64,000 bases of DNA from Sungkyunkwania multivorans (GCF_042675645.1 NZ_JBHTJH010000004.1:744001-808000), one strand, 5' to 3'. Shown: positions 31,854 to 40,695, numbered from the stretch's first letter. The notes: generated from the letters alone by a model not told the origin. Made by a program: numbers and translations.

Positions 31854-33260
31854 ATGTCATCCAATAAGCTCTCAATACATCAACTTTTCAAGTATTTTAT
31901 GACGGCCCTTCGCGGGGAGGAGCAGGAATTCACTTCTGGCAGCATCCGCAAGGCGATCTTCATGCTTTCCATTCCTATGATCATGGAGATGATGATGGAA
32001 TCGATCTTCGCCTTGGTCGATATCTTTTTTGTTTCTAGCATCAGTCCCAATGCCGCCGCCACGGTCGGACTCACCGAAGCCGTGCTCACCTTGGTCTATG
32101 CCATTGCAATCGGATTAAGTATGGGCGCTACGGCTATTGTAGCACGCAGAATAGGGGAGAAAGACGTGGAAGGCGCAAGGCAAGCCGCCGTACAATCGAT
32201 ATTTCTAGGAACCTTTGTCGCTGTTTTGATCAGCATCGTCGGTATCTTATTTCCAAAGGAAATCTTGCAATTGATGGGCGGTGAGCCGGATCTTATCGAA
32301 GAGGGCTATGGATATACCCAAGTATTGCTCGGAGGAAATATCACCATTATGTTATTGTTTTTGATCAACGCCGTCTTCAGAGGCGCGGGCGATGCTTCCG
32401 TAGCAATGAAAGTGTTGATCCTTTCCAATGTGCTGAATATCATCTTGGACCCGATGTTCATCTTTGGTTTTGGTCCAATACCCGCATTTGGGGTGCAAGG
32501 TGCGGCCATCGCAACAACCATCGGACGTGGAAGCGCCGTTATTTTTCAATTCCTGATCCTCTTCTTTGGTTGGAGCCGTATCAAAGTTGGATTAAAGGAT
32601 ATTGTTTTTAGAGTAGGAGTGATGCTCAATCTCATCAAAGTATCGTTGGGAGGGATCTTTCAATTCATTATCGGAACATCGAGCTGGGTCTTTCTAATGC
32701 GTATCATGGCCGAATTTGGCAGCGAGGTGCTCGCAGGCTATACCATTGCCATTCGCGTTTTGATGTTCACCTTGATGCCGTCATGGGGGATGAGCAATGC
32801 CGCAGCCACCTTGGTTGGACAGAACCTCGGCGCGGGGAAACCAGAACGGGCGGAACGTTCCGTTTGGAAAACTGGAAAGTACAATGCCTATTTTATGGTG
32901 GCTGTATCCATTTTCTATTTGGTCTTTGCTGAATTCATATTGAAGATCTTTAGTCCAGAGCCAGAGGTGATCAAATACGGCGCCTTAAGTTTACGGGTTA
33001 TCGCCGCTGGTTATGTCTTCTATGCTTATGGAATGGTGGTCATTCAGTCCTTCAATGGCGCAGGGGATACGTTAACGCCCACGATCATCAACTTATTTTG
33101 TTTCTGGCTATTTCAACTGCCATTTGCCTACGGCGTTGCCATTTGGGCAGATATGGGCGTACTAGGTGTACTACTGGCAATCACACTGGCGGAGATGCTG
33201 ATTGCGGTCGTGGCCATTATTTGGTTCAAAAAAGGTAGGTGGAAGGCTGTTAAGGTATAG
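31854..33260 (+). CDS. MATE family efflux transporter
   Basis: A 468-residue inner-membrane protein with twelve hydrophobic helices in two similar halves. The first helix region reads FMLSIPMIMEMMMESIFALV followed by DIFFVSSISPNAAATVGLTE, typical of MATE proteins; the second half repeats the pattern after ILMRIMAEFGSEVLAGYTIA-type sequence. MATE pumps export cationic drugs or metabolites with sodium or proton influx. The N-terminus includes about 30 cytoplasmic residues (SIHQLFKYFMTALRGEEQEF). It stands alone, upstream of the trans-sulfuration gene by 92 nt. Confidence 0.93.
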   Translation: MSSNKLSIHQLFKYFMTALRGEEQEFTSGSIRKAIFMLSIPMIMEMMMESIFALVDIFFVSSISPNAAATVGLTEAVLTLVYAIAIGLSMGATAIVARRIGEKDVEGARQAAVQSIFLGTFVAVLISIVGILFPKEILQLMGGEPDLIEEGYGYTQVLLGGNITIMLLFLINAVFRGAGDASVAMKVLILSNVLNIILDPMFIFGFGPIPAFGVQGAAIATTIGRGSAVIFQFLILFFGWSRIKVGLKDIVFRVGVMLNLIKVSLGGIFQFIIGTSSWVFLMRIMAEFGSEVLAGYTIAIRVLMFTLMPSWGMSNAAATLVGQNLGAGKPERAERSVWKTGKYNAYFMVAVSIFYLVFAEFILKIFSPEPEVIKYGALSLRVIAAGYVFYAYGMVVIQSFNGAGDTLTPTIINLFCFWLFQLPFAYGVAIWADMGVLGVLLAITLAEMLIAVVAIIWFKKGRWKAVKV

Positions 33261-33352
33261 CCATTATGCGAATGTTGTTTTCTAATATTATGCCATTGTG
33301 AAATGACAAGCAGTATTCGTAATTTAGTTGCTTCGAAATAAAACTAACCTTT

Positions 33353-34504
33353 ATGGCCAAGCATAAAAGAGGAGTCAATACTATCTGCACACACACAGGT
33401 GAAGTGAGGGACAAACAATTTAATGGGGCGGTATCGCCTATCTATATGTCCACTTCCTATGCCTATGAGGATGTGGAGGTAAAACGATACCCGAGATATT
33501 TCAACACCCCCAATCAAGAGATGCTCTGCAAGAAGATCGCTGCCCTAGAACATGCCGAAGAGGCGTTGATCTTTGGCTCTGGGATGGCAGCGGTAAGCAC
33601 TGCCATGCTGGCTTTTTTGCAAAAGGGAGACCATGTGGTGCTGCAGCAGACACTTTATGGCGGGACCATCAATTTTGTCACTAAAGAATTTGATAAATAC
33701 GGTATTGAATATTCATTCACCAAAGGTTGGGAGACCAAGGATTTTGAGAAGAAGATCAAAGACAATACTAAATTGCTGTATGTGGAGACGCCTTCCAATC
33801 CTTTGTTGACCATTACAGATCTTAAGAAGGTTGCCAAGCTTGCGAAAAATCATAATTTGATCACCATGATCGATAATACCTTTGCGAGTCCTATCAATCA
33901 GAATCCTATTGATCTTGGGATCGACATTGTTATCCACAGCGCTACCAAGTATTTAGGTGGGCATAGCGATATTCTAGCTGGGGCTATTGCTGCAAGTTCA
34001 GAACATATAGATCGTATTTGGAATACGGGTATCAATCTCGGTGGAAGTTTGAGCGATTTTACCGTTTGGATGTTAGAGCGAAGTATGAAGACTTTAGGGC
34101 TACGTGTTGAACGACAAAATAAGAATGCAATGAAAATGGCCAAATATCTCAGCAAGCACAAGGAGGTCTCCAATGTGTACTATCCTGGATTAAAGACCCA
34201 TCCTGGACATGAAATTGCCAAGTCACAAATGAAGGGCTTTGGCGGGATGTTATCGTTTGAGTTGAAGAAAGGAATCGATTCAGAGAAATTTGTGAAATCT
34301 TTGAAGTTGATCAAAGCATCGATGAGTTTGGCAGGGGTAGAAAGTACTATTCTGTCACCAACAAAAACCTCTCATGCCCTTCTAACACCAAAAAACAGAG
34401 CAAAACAAGGCATCAAGGACGGACTATTGCGTTTTTCGGTCGGGATTGAAGAACCAAGGGATTTGATCGAAGACATTGAGCAAGCCATAAAAAGATGCGG
34501 TTAA
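33353..34504 (+). CDS. Trans-sulfuration PLP enzyme (cystathionine gamma-synthase / gamma-lyase / methionine gamma-lyase type)
   Basis: A 383-residue Cys/Met-metabolism PLP enzyme. Tyrosine-arginine phosphate-binding residues lie in KRYPRYFNTPNQ (44-55), FGSGMAA at 74-80, ETPSNP at 145-150, DNTFASP at 174-180, and the Schiff-base lysine is Lys199 in HSATKYLGG. The C-terminal SLAGVESTILSPTKTSHA is also typical. Members make or break cystathionine or split methionine; which reaction is catalysed here cannot be told by eye. It is followed by bshB1, so a role in cysteine supply for bacillithiol is a reasonable guess. Confidence 0.92.
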   Translation: MAKHKRGVNTICTHTGEVRDKQFNGAVSPIYMSTSYAYEDVEVKRYPRYFNTPNQEMLCKKIAALEHAEEALIFGSGMAAVSTAMLAFLQKGDHVVLQQTLYGGTINFVTKEFDKYGIEYSFTKGWETKDFEKKIKDNTKLLYVETPSNPLLTITDLKKVAKLAKNHNLITMIDNTFASPINQNPIDLGIDIVIHSATKYLGGHSDILAGAIAASSEHIDRIWNTGINLGGSLSDFTVWMLERSMKTLGLRVERQNKNAMKMAKYLSKHKEVSNVYYPGLKTHPGHEIAKSQMKGFGGMLSFELKKGIDSEKFVKSLKLIKASMSLAGVESTILSPTKTSHALLTPKNRAKQGIKDGLLRFSVGIEEPRDLIEDIEQAIKRCG

Positions 34505-34559
34505 GTATAGAGGTCAATGTCAACTTAGCAGTACGTAATCAAGAAAGAATATTTTGCGA

Positions 34560-35282
34560 ATGAAATTAGACATACTTGCCTTTGGGGCCCATCCCGATGA
34601 TGTAGAATTGAGTTGTGGCGCAACGATCGCCAAAGAGGTCGCCAACGGAAAGAAAGTAGGGATCGTAGACCTTACCCGAGGTGAATTGGGTACTCGTGGC
34701 AATGCCGAACTTCGAGATAAAGAGGCTGCGAAAGCTTCTAAAATTCTTGGCGTAGCAGTGAGAGAGAATTTAGAGATGGCCGATGGTTTCTTTGTGAATG
34801 ATAAAGAACATCAATTGGGCATCATTAGAATGTTGCGAAAATATCGACCAGAGATCGTTTTGTGCAATGCTGTAGAAGATAGACATATCGATCATGCAAG
34901 AGCCAGTAAACTGGTGAGTGATGCGTGCTTCTTATCTGGATTATTGAAGATCGATACCAAGCTCGATGGGGATGATGAATGGCAGGAGCCTTGGCGACCA
35001 AAATTGGTCTATCACTATATCCAATGGAAGAACTTGGAGCCCGATTTCTTGGTGGATGTTTCAGGTTATATCGAAAAGAAGGTAGAAGCTGTATTGGCGT
35101 ACAGTTCTCAGTTCTTCGATCCAGACAGCGATGAACCCGAAACTCCGATAAGCAGCAAGACGTTTATGGACAGCCTCACTTATAGGGCTCGAGACCTGGG
35201 AAGACTTATAGGTGTAGAGCATGCAGAGGGTTTCACGGTAGAACGATATGTTGCTGTTGATTCTTTAGATATGTTGAAGTGA
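34560..35282 (+). CDS. bshB1: Bacillithiol biosynthesis deacetylase BshB1
   Basis: The 240-residue product has the LmbE zinc motif AFGAHPDDVELSCGA (7-21) and the DRHIDHARASKL stretch (107-118), with LTRGELGTRGNAELR (38-52), the pattern specific to BshB1. The start is the ATG at 34560; a TTG two codons earlier is open but unlikely. BshB1 deacetylates GlcNAc-malate to GlcN-malate, the second step of bacillithiol synthesis. The product length fits the family. The trans-sulfuration gene lies 55 nt upstream on the same strand. Unlike the large secreted PIG-L protein at 6859-9381 it has no signal peptide and is cytoplasmic. Confidence 0.95.
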   Translation: MKLDILAFGAHPDDVELSCGATIAKEVANGKKVGIVDLTRGELGTRGNAELRDKEAAKASKILGVAVRENLEMADGFFVNDKEHQLGIIRMLRKYRPEIVLCNAVEDRHIDHARASKLVSDACFLSGLLKIDTKLDGDDEWQEPWRPKLVYHYIQWKNLEPDFLVDVSGYIEKKVEAVLAYSSQFFDPDSDEPETPISSKTFMDSLTYRARDLGRLIGVEHAEGFTVERYVAVDSLDMLK

Positions 35283-35387
35283 TCTACTTGATAATAGAGA
35301 TTTGAATGTTAAGAGGCGTGTGCGCCGCCTTCATGGAACCATTTTAGCGGACGAAGCCCCGAGGTAATTTACTTTAATAACTTTTTC

Positions 35388-35419
35388 TTTGTAGAAAAAG
35401 TGCAAATGTTTTACATTTG
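35388..35419 (+). promoter_or_regulatory. Promoter of tRNA-His (TTTG, 20 nt, TACATTTG)
   Basis: TTTG at 35388-35391 and TACATTTG at 35412-35419 are 20 nt apart, matching the Bacteroidota -33/-7 consensus. Transcription would begin about 10 nt before the tRNA. Two abutting perfect palindromes cover it: arms ACTTTTTCT / AGAAAAAGT (35380-35401) and GCAAATGT / ACATTTGC (35402-35420). Confidence 0.7.
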
Positions 35420-35436
35420 CAACCGCTATTAATATG

Positions 35437-35510
35437 GTGGTTGTAGCTCAGTTGGTTAGAGCGCTGGATTGTGGTTCCAGAGGTCGCCGGTTCGAGCCCG
35501 GTCTTCCACC
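35437..35510 (+). tRNA. tRNA-His (anticodon GTG)
   Basis: The cloverleaf is clear: D-arm TAGCTCAGTTGGTTAGAGC, anticodon stem CTGGA/TCCAG around TTGTGGT with anticodon GTG at 35471-35473, and T-arm GCCGG-TTCGAGC-CCGGT. The acceptor stem GTGGTTG/CTTCCAC has two T-T mismatches. A G at 35436 opposite C35510 supplies the extra G-1 that is the hallmark of tRNA-His. CCA is not fully encoded (the next bases are CAG). Confidence 0.95.
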
Positions 35511-35518
35511 CAGATATG

Positions 35519-35547
35519 AGCCTTTCGTTTTTCGAAAGGCTTTTTTT
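35519..35547 (+). terminator. Rho-independent terminator of tRNA-His
   Basis: AGCCTTTCG and CGAAAGGCT form a perfect 9-bp stem with a 5-nt T loop and are followed by a run of seven T. It lies 8 nt after the tRNA. Confidence 0.92.
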
Positions 35548-35705
35548 GTTTCTTGAAATGAAAGTTCTGGCTATGATTTTCTGGATGGCTACCAATTGAA
35601 CATGGTGGGCGAGGAATAAAAAATGCTATTTCGTGATCATTTGAATGACAAGTTCTGGGAAAATTTATACTACGAAGCGGTTCGAAAACCTTTTAGATTT
35701 GCGTG

Positions 35706-35928
35706 TCAATTCTTACTTATAATAGGGGAAAACCGTAGTTTTTAAATAGATAGACAATAAAAATCAAGGGTTTCACCGCATATTCGGCTACTTTGACAAC
35801 ATAATTTTTGAGGAGCGGTATCGTGTAACTACTTTTATATCACCCTACTAAACGACATTTACCCCAAATGTTACCAAGAACTGGCTTATGCTATATAAAC
35901 CTCTCCCCCAAGAGAGGTTTTTTGTTTT
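35706..35928 (+). ncRNA. Candidate small RNA
   Basis: The span runs from just after a TAGATTTG box to a terminator and contains no coding frame. The -33 element is not clear, and no known RNA family is recognised. The call rests on promoter-like and terminator-like ends only. Confidence 0.22.
35898..35928 (+). terminator. Rho-independent terminator without an assigned gene
   Basis: AACCTCTC and GAGAGGTT pair perfectly around a CCCCAA-type loop and are followed by TTTTTGTTTTT on the plus strand. No plus-strand gene precedes it; the minus-strand gene at 35954 ends on its other side, where the tail has few T. Confidence 0.7.
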
Positions 35929-35953
35929 TATATACTTTCTAGAGATAGACTGA

Positions 35954-37519
35954 TCAATTATTTCCTCGCGTCGAGTCAAAAGTAATGTGCTGATACGCAC
36001 CTAAGTCTGGTGAGGCCGTTCTATCCACACCTAAGATATCTGTCGGAACTTGGGAAGCGGTGGTAGTATCTCCTTGGCCATTGGCTGCAGAATTGTCTCC
36101 TATAATAAAATCTTCCTCTTGAGTATTTCTGAAATCTGGGTCCATATTGATGATCTCTCCAGAATAAAGCGCCTCGTTGCTAAAATCGAAAAGATCTGGA
36201 TTTGCTGGATTGCTCAATCCAAAGCGCAGCAGACAGTTGCTAAATTGATAATTGAAAGCAGCCTCTGGCACCGGATCTAAAAAGAACTCGGTACTATTAC
36301 TTCCAAATACGATCGTGTTGGCAAAATTTGCTTGAACAAGGTCTTGCGTAAAATTGCTGCCATCTTCCAATTCTAAATAGTTGTTGATCAAAAGGGCGGG
36401 GGTATTTCTAAAGCTGTTGTTCCAATAGTTGGCGATGGTACAATGCTTAAAATCATAGTTTCCACCGATCGTCAGTTGTACCGAAGGTTGCCCAGAGCTA
36501 CCAAAGACCGAGTTTTCTGCCACTATGTGACCTGTACGCGCTAACAATCCAGAAACGGAACTGTTATAGATCTGCACCCCATTTAGCGTAAGCGTAGGGT
36601 TGGTGGTGCCATCATTGTTATCCATAAGGAGTCCCACGGTCGCATTGCGTATGGTGGCATGAGAGATGATATTAGCAGTGCTTCCATCGGTAAGCCAAAT
36701 GGCGCCCCATTGCCCTGGAACATTCGCAAAACCAGGTTCTAAGCGATCGCCTTCGAAAATGACCTCGTTCTCCAAAAGGTCTAGGTCGGTACTTAGTGCA
36801 CCGTTTACTTGTAACGTTCCGTTGTTTGCTACGATAAGTCCCGAACCCGCATGAAAATGAACACGGGCACCAGCATCGATGGTCAATGTCTCTCCTCCAG
36901 GAACCGCGGCATATCCATAGATGACATATGGTTTTTCATTGGTGAAGTTGAGTTGCGTATTGTCTAGAAAGAATCCTTCGATCTCCACAGCATCTTCACC
37001 ACTACCAAGGATGAGTGTTTCGGTAATGGTTTCACCATTGACCACGGTACGTTCAGGAAAAAGGAAGACCGCATCCTTTATCAATGTTACTAAGTCAACA
37101 TCCTGTTGGTCAGCGCCTTCATCGAACAATATCTTGTCGGTATAGAGAAACTCTGTTGCCGTTGCCGCAAATTCTGTGATATCCACCGTTGTTTCTACAA
37201 AGACAAAAATGCTGTCTTTTGCCAAGATCTCCACGTTGGTGAATGCCTTGCCTGCCTGCCCGTCCACATTTAATCGGTAACGCGAATCATCACCACGTTC
37301 CAATCGTACGCTAGGAATACTGATGTCGTTATCACTATTATTATAAACTCTAAGATTATAGGTGCTGGATCCGATATTGGTAAATACAGTATCTAGATAG
37401 ATGGTGTCTTTAGAGAATCCAAGGTCACCAGTACTTGGCGAAAATTCAAAGTCGTTACGACAGGCGCCAAGCGCTATAATTATGGCTACAAGACCAAGGG
37501 CATATAGGTATTGTCTCAT
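35954..37519 (-). CDS. Lipoprotein with right-handed parallel beta-helix region
   Basis: A 521-residue protein with a signal and lipobox LGAC (Cys20). Residues about 25-150 form a beta-sandwich like choice-of-anchor or DUF1573-type domains (GFSKDTIYLDTVFTNIGSST), and about 200-480 hold irregular repeats such as HATIRNATVGLLMDNN and HIVAENSVFGSSG, typical of right-handed beta helices. The C-terminal GVDRTASPDLGAYQH is the usual end of such bacterial proteins. It would sit on the outer membrane; carbohydrate binding or cleavage is possible, with no catalytic residues identified. The CDS includes a GC-rich repeat fragment at 37246-37262 coding for GQAGKA. Confidence 0.85.
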   Translation of the reverse strand: MRQYLYALGLVAIIIALGACRNDFEFSPSTGDLGFSKDTIYLDTVFTNIGSSTYNLRVYNNSDNDISIPSVRLERGDDSRYRLNVDGQAGKAFTNVEILAKDSIFVFVETTVDITEFAATATEFLYTDKILFDEGADQQDVDLVTLIKDAVFLFPERTVVNGETITETLILGSGEDAVEIEGFFLDNTQLNFTNEKPYVIYGYAAVPGGETLTIDAGARVHFHAGSGLIVANNGTLQVNGALSTDLDLLENEVIFEGDRLEPGFANVPGQWGAIWLTDGSTANIISHATIRNATVGLLMDNNDGTTNPTLTLNGVQIYNSSVSGLLARTGHIVAENSVFGSSGQPSVQLTIGGNYDFKHCTIANYWNNSFRNTPALLINNYLELEDGSNFTQDLVQANFANTIVFGSNSTEFFLDPVPEAAFNYQFSNCLLRFGLSNPANPDLFDFSNEALYSGEIINMDPDFRNTQEEDFIIGDNSAANGQGDTTTASQVPTDILGVDRTASPDLGAYQHITFDSTRGNN

Positions 37520-37864
37520 CTATCTATTTTCGTTTTTCAATATTAAGATCTGCTGGCGTGGCCAGAGGCAGATAAATTGTTTGTTTTTTGCCTTCTGATT
37601 ATCGTATTATTCACCAAATTTTATTGATGATGGCACGATCATATGGCATATTGATGAATTTTTGTAAAAGTATGACTTTTTGATGTAACGTTGAGATAGG
37701 CTGTTTGTTGTTTTTTGAATACGTGATGAGCAATAAATATAAACCGTTTGTTGCGCGGTCGCGTTAAGGATTGTAGCGGATACCCCGCAGGACCGAGGAT
37801 TCGGGACGAGGAGTATGAGCGAAAAGCCTGCCCTGTCTTGTGAAAGACAGGGAACGCCCAAAAC
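37520..37864. other. 345-bp intergenic region with a structured repeat element
   Basis: The right third is the conserved repeat at 37754-37860; the rest is AT-rich and presumably includes the promoter of the beta-helix lipoprotein gene. No gene is supported; frames of 77-84 codons on the minus strand are artefacts of the repeat. Confidence 0.55.
37754..37860. repeat. Structured repeat element (GGATTGTAGCGGATACCCCG ... CCCTGTCTT/AAGACAGGG)
   Basis: This 107-nt G+C-rich block in an AT-rich gap starts GCGCGGTCGCGTTAAGG, contains GTATGAGCGAAAAGCC and ends with a hairpin of arms CCCTGTCTT and AAAGACAGGG. From memory, elements with AAGGATTG.AGCGG and GAGCGAAAAGCC are dispersed between genes in many Flavobacteriia genomes; only one copy is in this window. 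Confidence 0.6.
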
Positions 37865-38692
37865 TTATTCATTTAAGAGATTCCCACAATTATAACAGTG
37901 CTTGGCATTGTCCTTATGATGCTCGCTCAAACAATGCGGGCATGCCTGGGTGTTGGTGTCAATATTTTTCTTGGCGCTAGCGTATTCTGCCGAGACGATC
38001 CCTGTTGGTACAGCGATGATACCGTATCCCAATATCATGATCACCGTGGCCAACAGCTGCCCAAGCGTGGTAGCTGGAGCAATATCGCCATAGCCAACGG
38101 TCGTTAGGGTTACGATACACCAATAAATACTTCGAGGAATACTGGTGAAACCACTTTCGTCACTTTCTATAAGATACATGAGGGTTCCGAAGATCACCGA
38201 CATGATGAGCATTCCAAACAGAAAGACCGATATCTTTCTCCTGCTTGCTTTTAGGGCATTGAGCAGCTGATTGCTTTCTCCAATATAACGCGCCAGTTTT
38301 AAGATCCTAAAGACACGCATCAGTCGGAAGGCCCTTACGGCAATGAGGACTTGGGATCCTGCGATGAAATAGGAGAGGTAGAGTGGGATGGTCGAAAGAA
38401 GGTCGATGATGCCATAGAAACTAAAGATATATCTTTTTGGTTTCTTTACTGAAATGATCCTGGCGATATATTCGATGCTGAAAAAAATGGTAATGACCCA
38501 TTCGGCGGCCAGTAAGAATTGGTGGTGTTGCCGATCAAATGACTTCACACTTTCCAGCATCACCAAGATGATACTAGCAATGATAAGTATGAGAAGAATG
38601 ATGTCGAAGATCTTTCCTGCATTGGTGTCCGCCTCATAGATGATCTCGTGAAGGCGATGTTTCCAGTTGGTATTTGGTTTGTTGTCTTGCAA
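37865..38692 (-). CDS. Voltage-gated potassium channel (KvAP-like ion transporter) with zinc-ribbon tail
   Basis: A 275-residue six-helix channel. The voltage sensor S4 has regularly spaced charges at Arg120, Arg123, Arg126, Arg129, Lys132 and Arg135 (AVRAFRLMRVFRILKLARYI), and the pore has the K+ filter TTVGYGD (197-203). The C-terminus ends with CPHC (251-254) and CYNCG (266-270), a zinc ribbon that probably helps tetramer assembly. The start is a TTG at 38690-38692: no ATG occurs between the preceding in-frame stop and the first helix. It lies 23 nt downstream of the DUF3857 gene on the same strand. Confidence 0.93.
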   Translation of the reverse strand: MQDNKPNTNWKHRLHEIIYEADTNAGKIFDIILLILIIASIILVMLESVKSFDRQHHQFLLAAEWVITIFFSIEYIARIISVKKPKRYIFSFYGIIDLLSTIPLYLSYFIAGSQVLIAVRAFRLMRVFRILKLARYIGESNQLLNALKASRRKISVFLFGMLIMSVIFGTLMYLIESDESGFTSIPRSIYWCIVTLTTVGYGDIAPATTLGQLLATVIMILGYGIIAVPTGIVSAEYASAKKNIDTNTQACPHCLSEHHKDNAKHCYNCGNLLNE

Positions 38693-38715
38693 AGTCGTTT
38701 TTGGTATCTTCTAAG

Positions 38716-40689
38716 TTAACTATGTTTTTTCTTTAATACAATAGGCTTGCCATTCTGCAGGTCGATGGCTTTTTTAAAGAGTTGTTTTAATTCGAAATAT
38801 TGAGCTGGTGTGTAGGTGCTTTTCCTGATGGTCAAATTATAACTCATTGCGACCTTGTGATCTGTCTTTTGAATCTTAAATAAAAGAATGGCACTATTGT
38901 CTGGCAACCTTAAACCGATTTCCTCGGGCAGTTCTGCAATCTCCCATTGAGGATCGATATTGAGACTTATCTGTTGTCTATACGAATTGGGATATCCAAA
39001 ATCCACCGGATAGTTTCGCTCGTCCAAGGTAAAGGGGTTCTTTTCAAGCGTTTTTGTGACGAAAGGAAAAATAAAAAGGGTATTCACATCTGGTTTGGTA
39101 GGCTCCAAGACAAAATGGAAGGTTTCTTTGAGCAGTGCTTCCCGATTATCTAGATCTACATGCTCGTAGTTTTCTATAGTGAGTTGAGGATTGTCATCTT
39201 CTATCTTAGACAGATATCCGTCAATATCGATCTTATTCAACGTTTTACGCTTGTCATAAGCTGCATATTTGCTCTTGCTGAGCCTCATTTTGCCACTGAC
39301 CTTTCCCTCACTATCGATATCAAGGTTTATGGCAGTAAGATGCGTAGAATGTTCTTTGACCTTGATGTCTTTCCAGAAGCTTCCTTTTTTTAGGTCCATG
39401 ATACGGGCATAGCCGTTCAATGCCTTAAAGGGTAAGGTTCCAAAAGGAAGGCCTTTATCTGTAATGTCTAAAAAAAACGCTTTCCCATCTATTTCGAGCC
39501 ACACGACCAGATAGTTGAATTCGGTCAACACTGGAAATAGTTTGCTAGGAACCCCATGGTCGCGAGTTGATAAGAGGGCAAAGTGTGCGTCGAAATCGGC
39601 AGCCTTTAGAACATTTAAAAGCACCAGATTCAATTCTGCAATGTTTCCCGACTTTTCTTGCCATGCTCGTTTGGCATTGACATCTTTGAAAATATTATAT
39701 CTCTTATTCCAGACAAGCTCTTTTTGAAGGTGATAGTAGATCTCTTTTGCCTTTTCCAAGGTGTTGGGACCGGCCAGTAACTCCGATGGTACTTCACGTT
39801 TAAAGTATCCTTCGCGCCGAGATTCGGAACCGATCTCTTCGTCCGTTTTTATTTCTCTGTCCACATCGTCCCAAGTTTTTGAGTACTTCTCCTTTGTTCC
39901 GTCAAAGCGTTCGACTTCCTTCAATTCGTATTCGATATGAGAAATGAAATTTTCCTTCGAGGTCATATGCTCCTCTTCTTTAAATGCTGGAATGTCCTTC
40001 ATAACATATTTTTCTACGGCACAGCCAGCATAGCCCACGCCCGAAAATTGGTAGCAGTTTTCCTTTACCTTGCTTTGGTGGTCGTCCAACTTGAGGCTCC
40101 CTACAAGTTTTATATTGTATTTGTAGTTTGCGGGAATGGACGTATTGAATTCGCTATAAATTTTGGGAATGTCTTCTTGAAAATACCACGATGTGAAGTT
40201 GAAGAAATAAGCGGAGCGCGTTTTGAAATAATAATCGATGATACTGCCTTCTTGTACGTTGGGAACGGTAAAACGTGCCACACTCCAGCGGTCATTTTCT
40301 GCTGTGGTGTAGACCTCATTCTTTTTTAGGGCGGTTCGTTGAAGTGTTTCCGGGTCGATGGCTACCGCTCTTGCCTCGATGAGCTTGTCGTTGAACCTGT
40401 TGCCAGTATAAAGAGGGATCTCCACATTGGCATGTTCACTCCCAGACTTCTTCAATATTTTGATGCGTACCACATATTCCTCAAAAAGAAAAGTGAGACC
40501 GCCATTGCCCTTCTCAATGGAGGATTTACCCCACTCATACAACACGACGGCATTGGCCGTAGAATCTTTTGCGTATGTTTTAAATGCTCGGTGCTCCTCT
40601 GTAGGCAGACCAAATTTGAATTGATCCGTATCTTGTGCAAATCCCATTTGTAGGCACATGAGCAGGCCTATACACTTCAATGCTCTCAT
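38716..40689 (-). CDS. DUF3857 / transglutaminase-like exported protein
   Basis: A 657-residue protein with a signal peptide (ALKCIGLLMCLQMGFAQ, cleaved near 19). Residues about 55-230 form the beta-rich DUF3857 domain, 280-400 a transglutaminase-like fold, and the last 200 residues are beta-rich (DUF3858-like). In the transglutaminase part the catalytic cysteine is absent: the motif reads KSGNIAELNLVLLNVLKAAD, so it is probably an inactive peptide-binding version. Members are numerous in Bacteroidota and of unknown role. The gene begins 6 nt after the stop of the exonuclease gene and is followed by the K+ channel gene. Confidence 0.9.
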   Translation of the reverse strand: MRALKCIGLLMCLQMGFAQDTDQFKFGLPTEEHRAFKTYAKDSTANAVVLYEWGKSSIEKGNGGLTFLFEEYVVRIKILKKSGSEHANVEIPLYTGNRFNDKLIEARAVAIDPETLQRTALKKNEVYTTAENDRWSVARFTVPNVQEGSIIDYYFKTRSAYFFNFTSWYFQEDIPKIYSEFNTSIPANYKYNIKLVGSLKLDDHQSKVKENCYQFSGVGYAGCAVEKYVMKDIPAFKEEEHMTSKENFISHIEYELKEVERFDGTKEKYSKTWDDVDREIKTDEEIGSESRREGYFKREVPSELLAGPNTLEKAKEIYYHLQKELVWNKRYNIFKDVNAKRAWQEKSGNIAELNLVLLNVLKAADFDAHFALLSTRDHGVPSKLFPVLTEFNYLVVWLEIDGKAFFLDITDKGLPFGTLPFKALNGYARIMDLKKGSFWKDIKVKEHSTHLTAINLDIDSEGKVSGKMRLSKSKYAAYDKRKTLNKIDIDGYLSKIEDDNPQLTIENYEHVDLDNREALLKETFHFVLEPTKPDVNTLFIFPFVTKTLEKNPFTLDERNYPVDFGYPNSYRQQISLNIDPQWEIAELPEEIGLRLPDNSAILLFKIQKTDHKVAMSYNLTIRKSTYTPAQYFELKQLFKKAIDLQNGKPIVLKKKHS

Positions 40690-40695
40690 GAATGT

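Larger units (their letters stand above)
35548..35953. other. 406-bp gene-free region, possible small-RNA locus
   Basis: No protein gene is supported. A TAGATTTG box (35694-35701) fits a plus-strand -7 element and a strong plus-strand hairpin terminator ends at about 35928, leaving about 220 nt between with no reading frame. The stretch around 35725-35760 has GGGGAAAACCGTAG in an AT-rich context. Confidence 0.4.

Noticed and set aside
35374..35595. Minus-strand frame of 73 codons
   Set aside because: It is antisense to the tRNA-His gene, its promoter and terminator.
37607..37872. Two minus-strand frames of 77-84 codons
   Set aside because: They cover the structured repeat in two frames with no sensible N-terminus.
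38716..40689. Active transglutaminase
   Set aside because: The catalytic Cys of the transglutaminase core is replaced in KSGNIAELN, so activity is not claimed.
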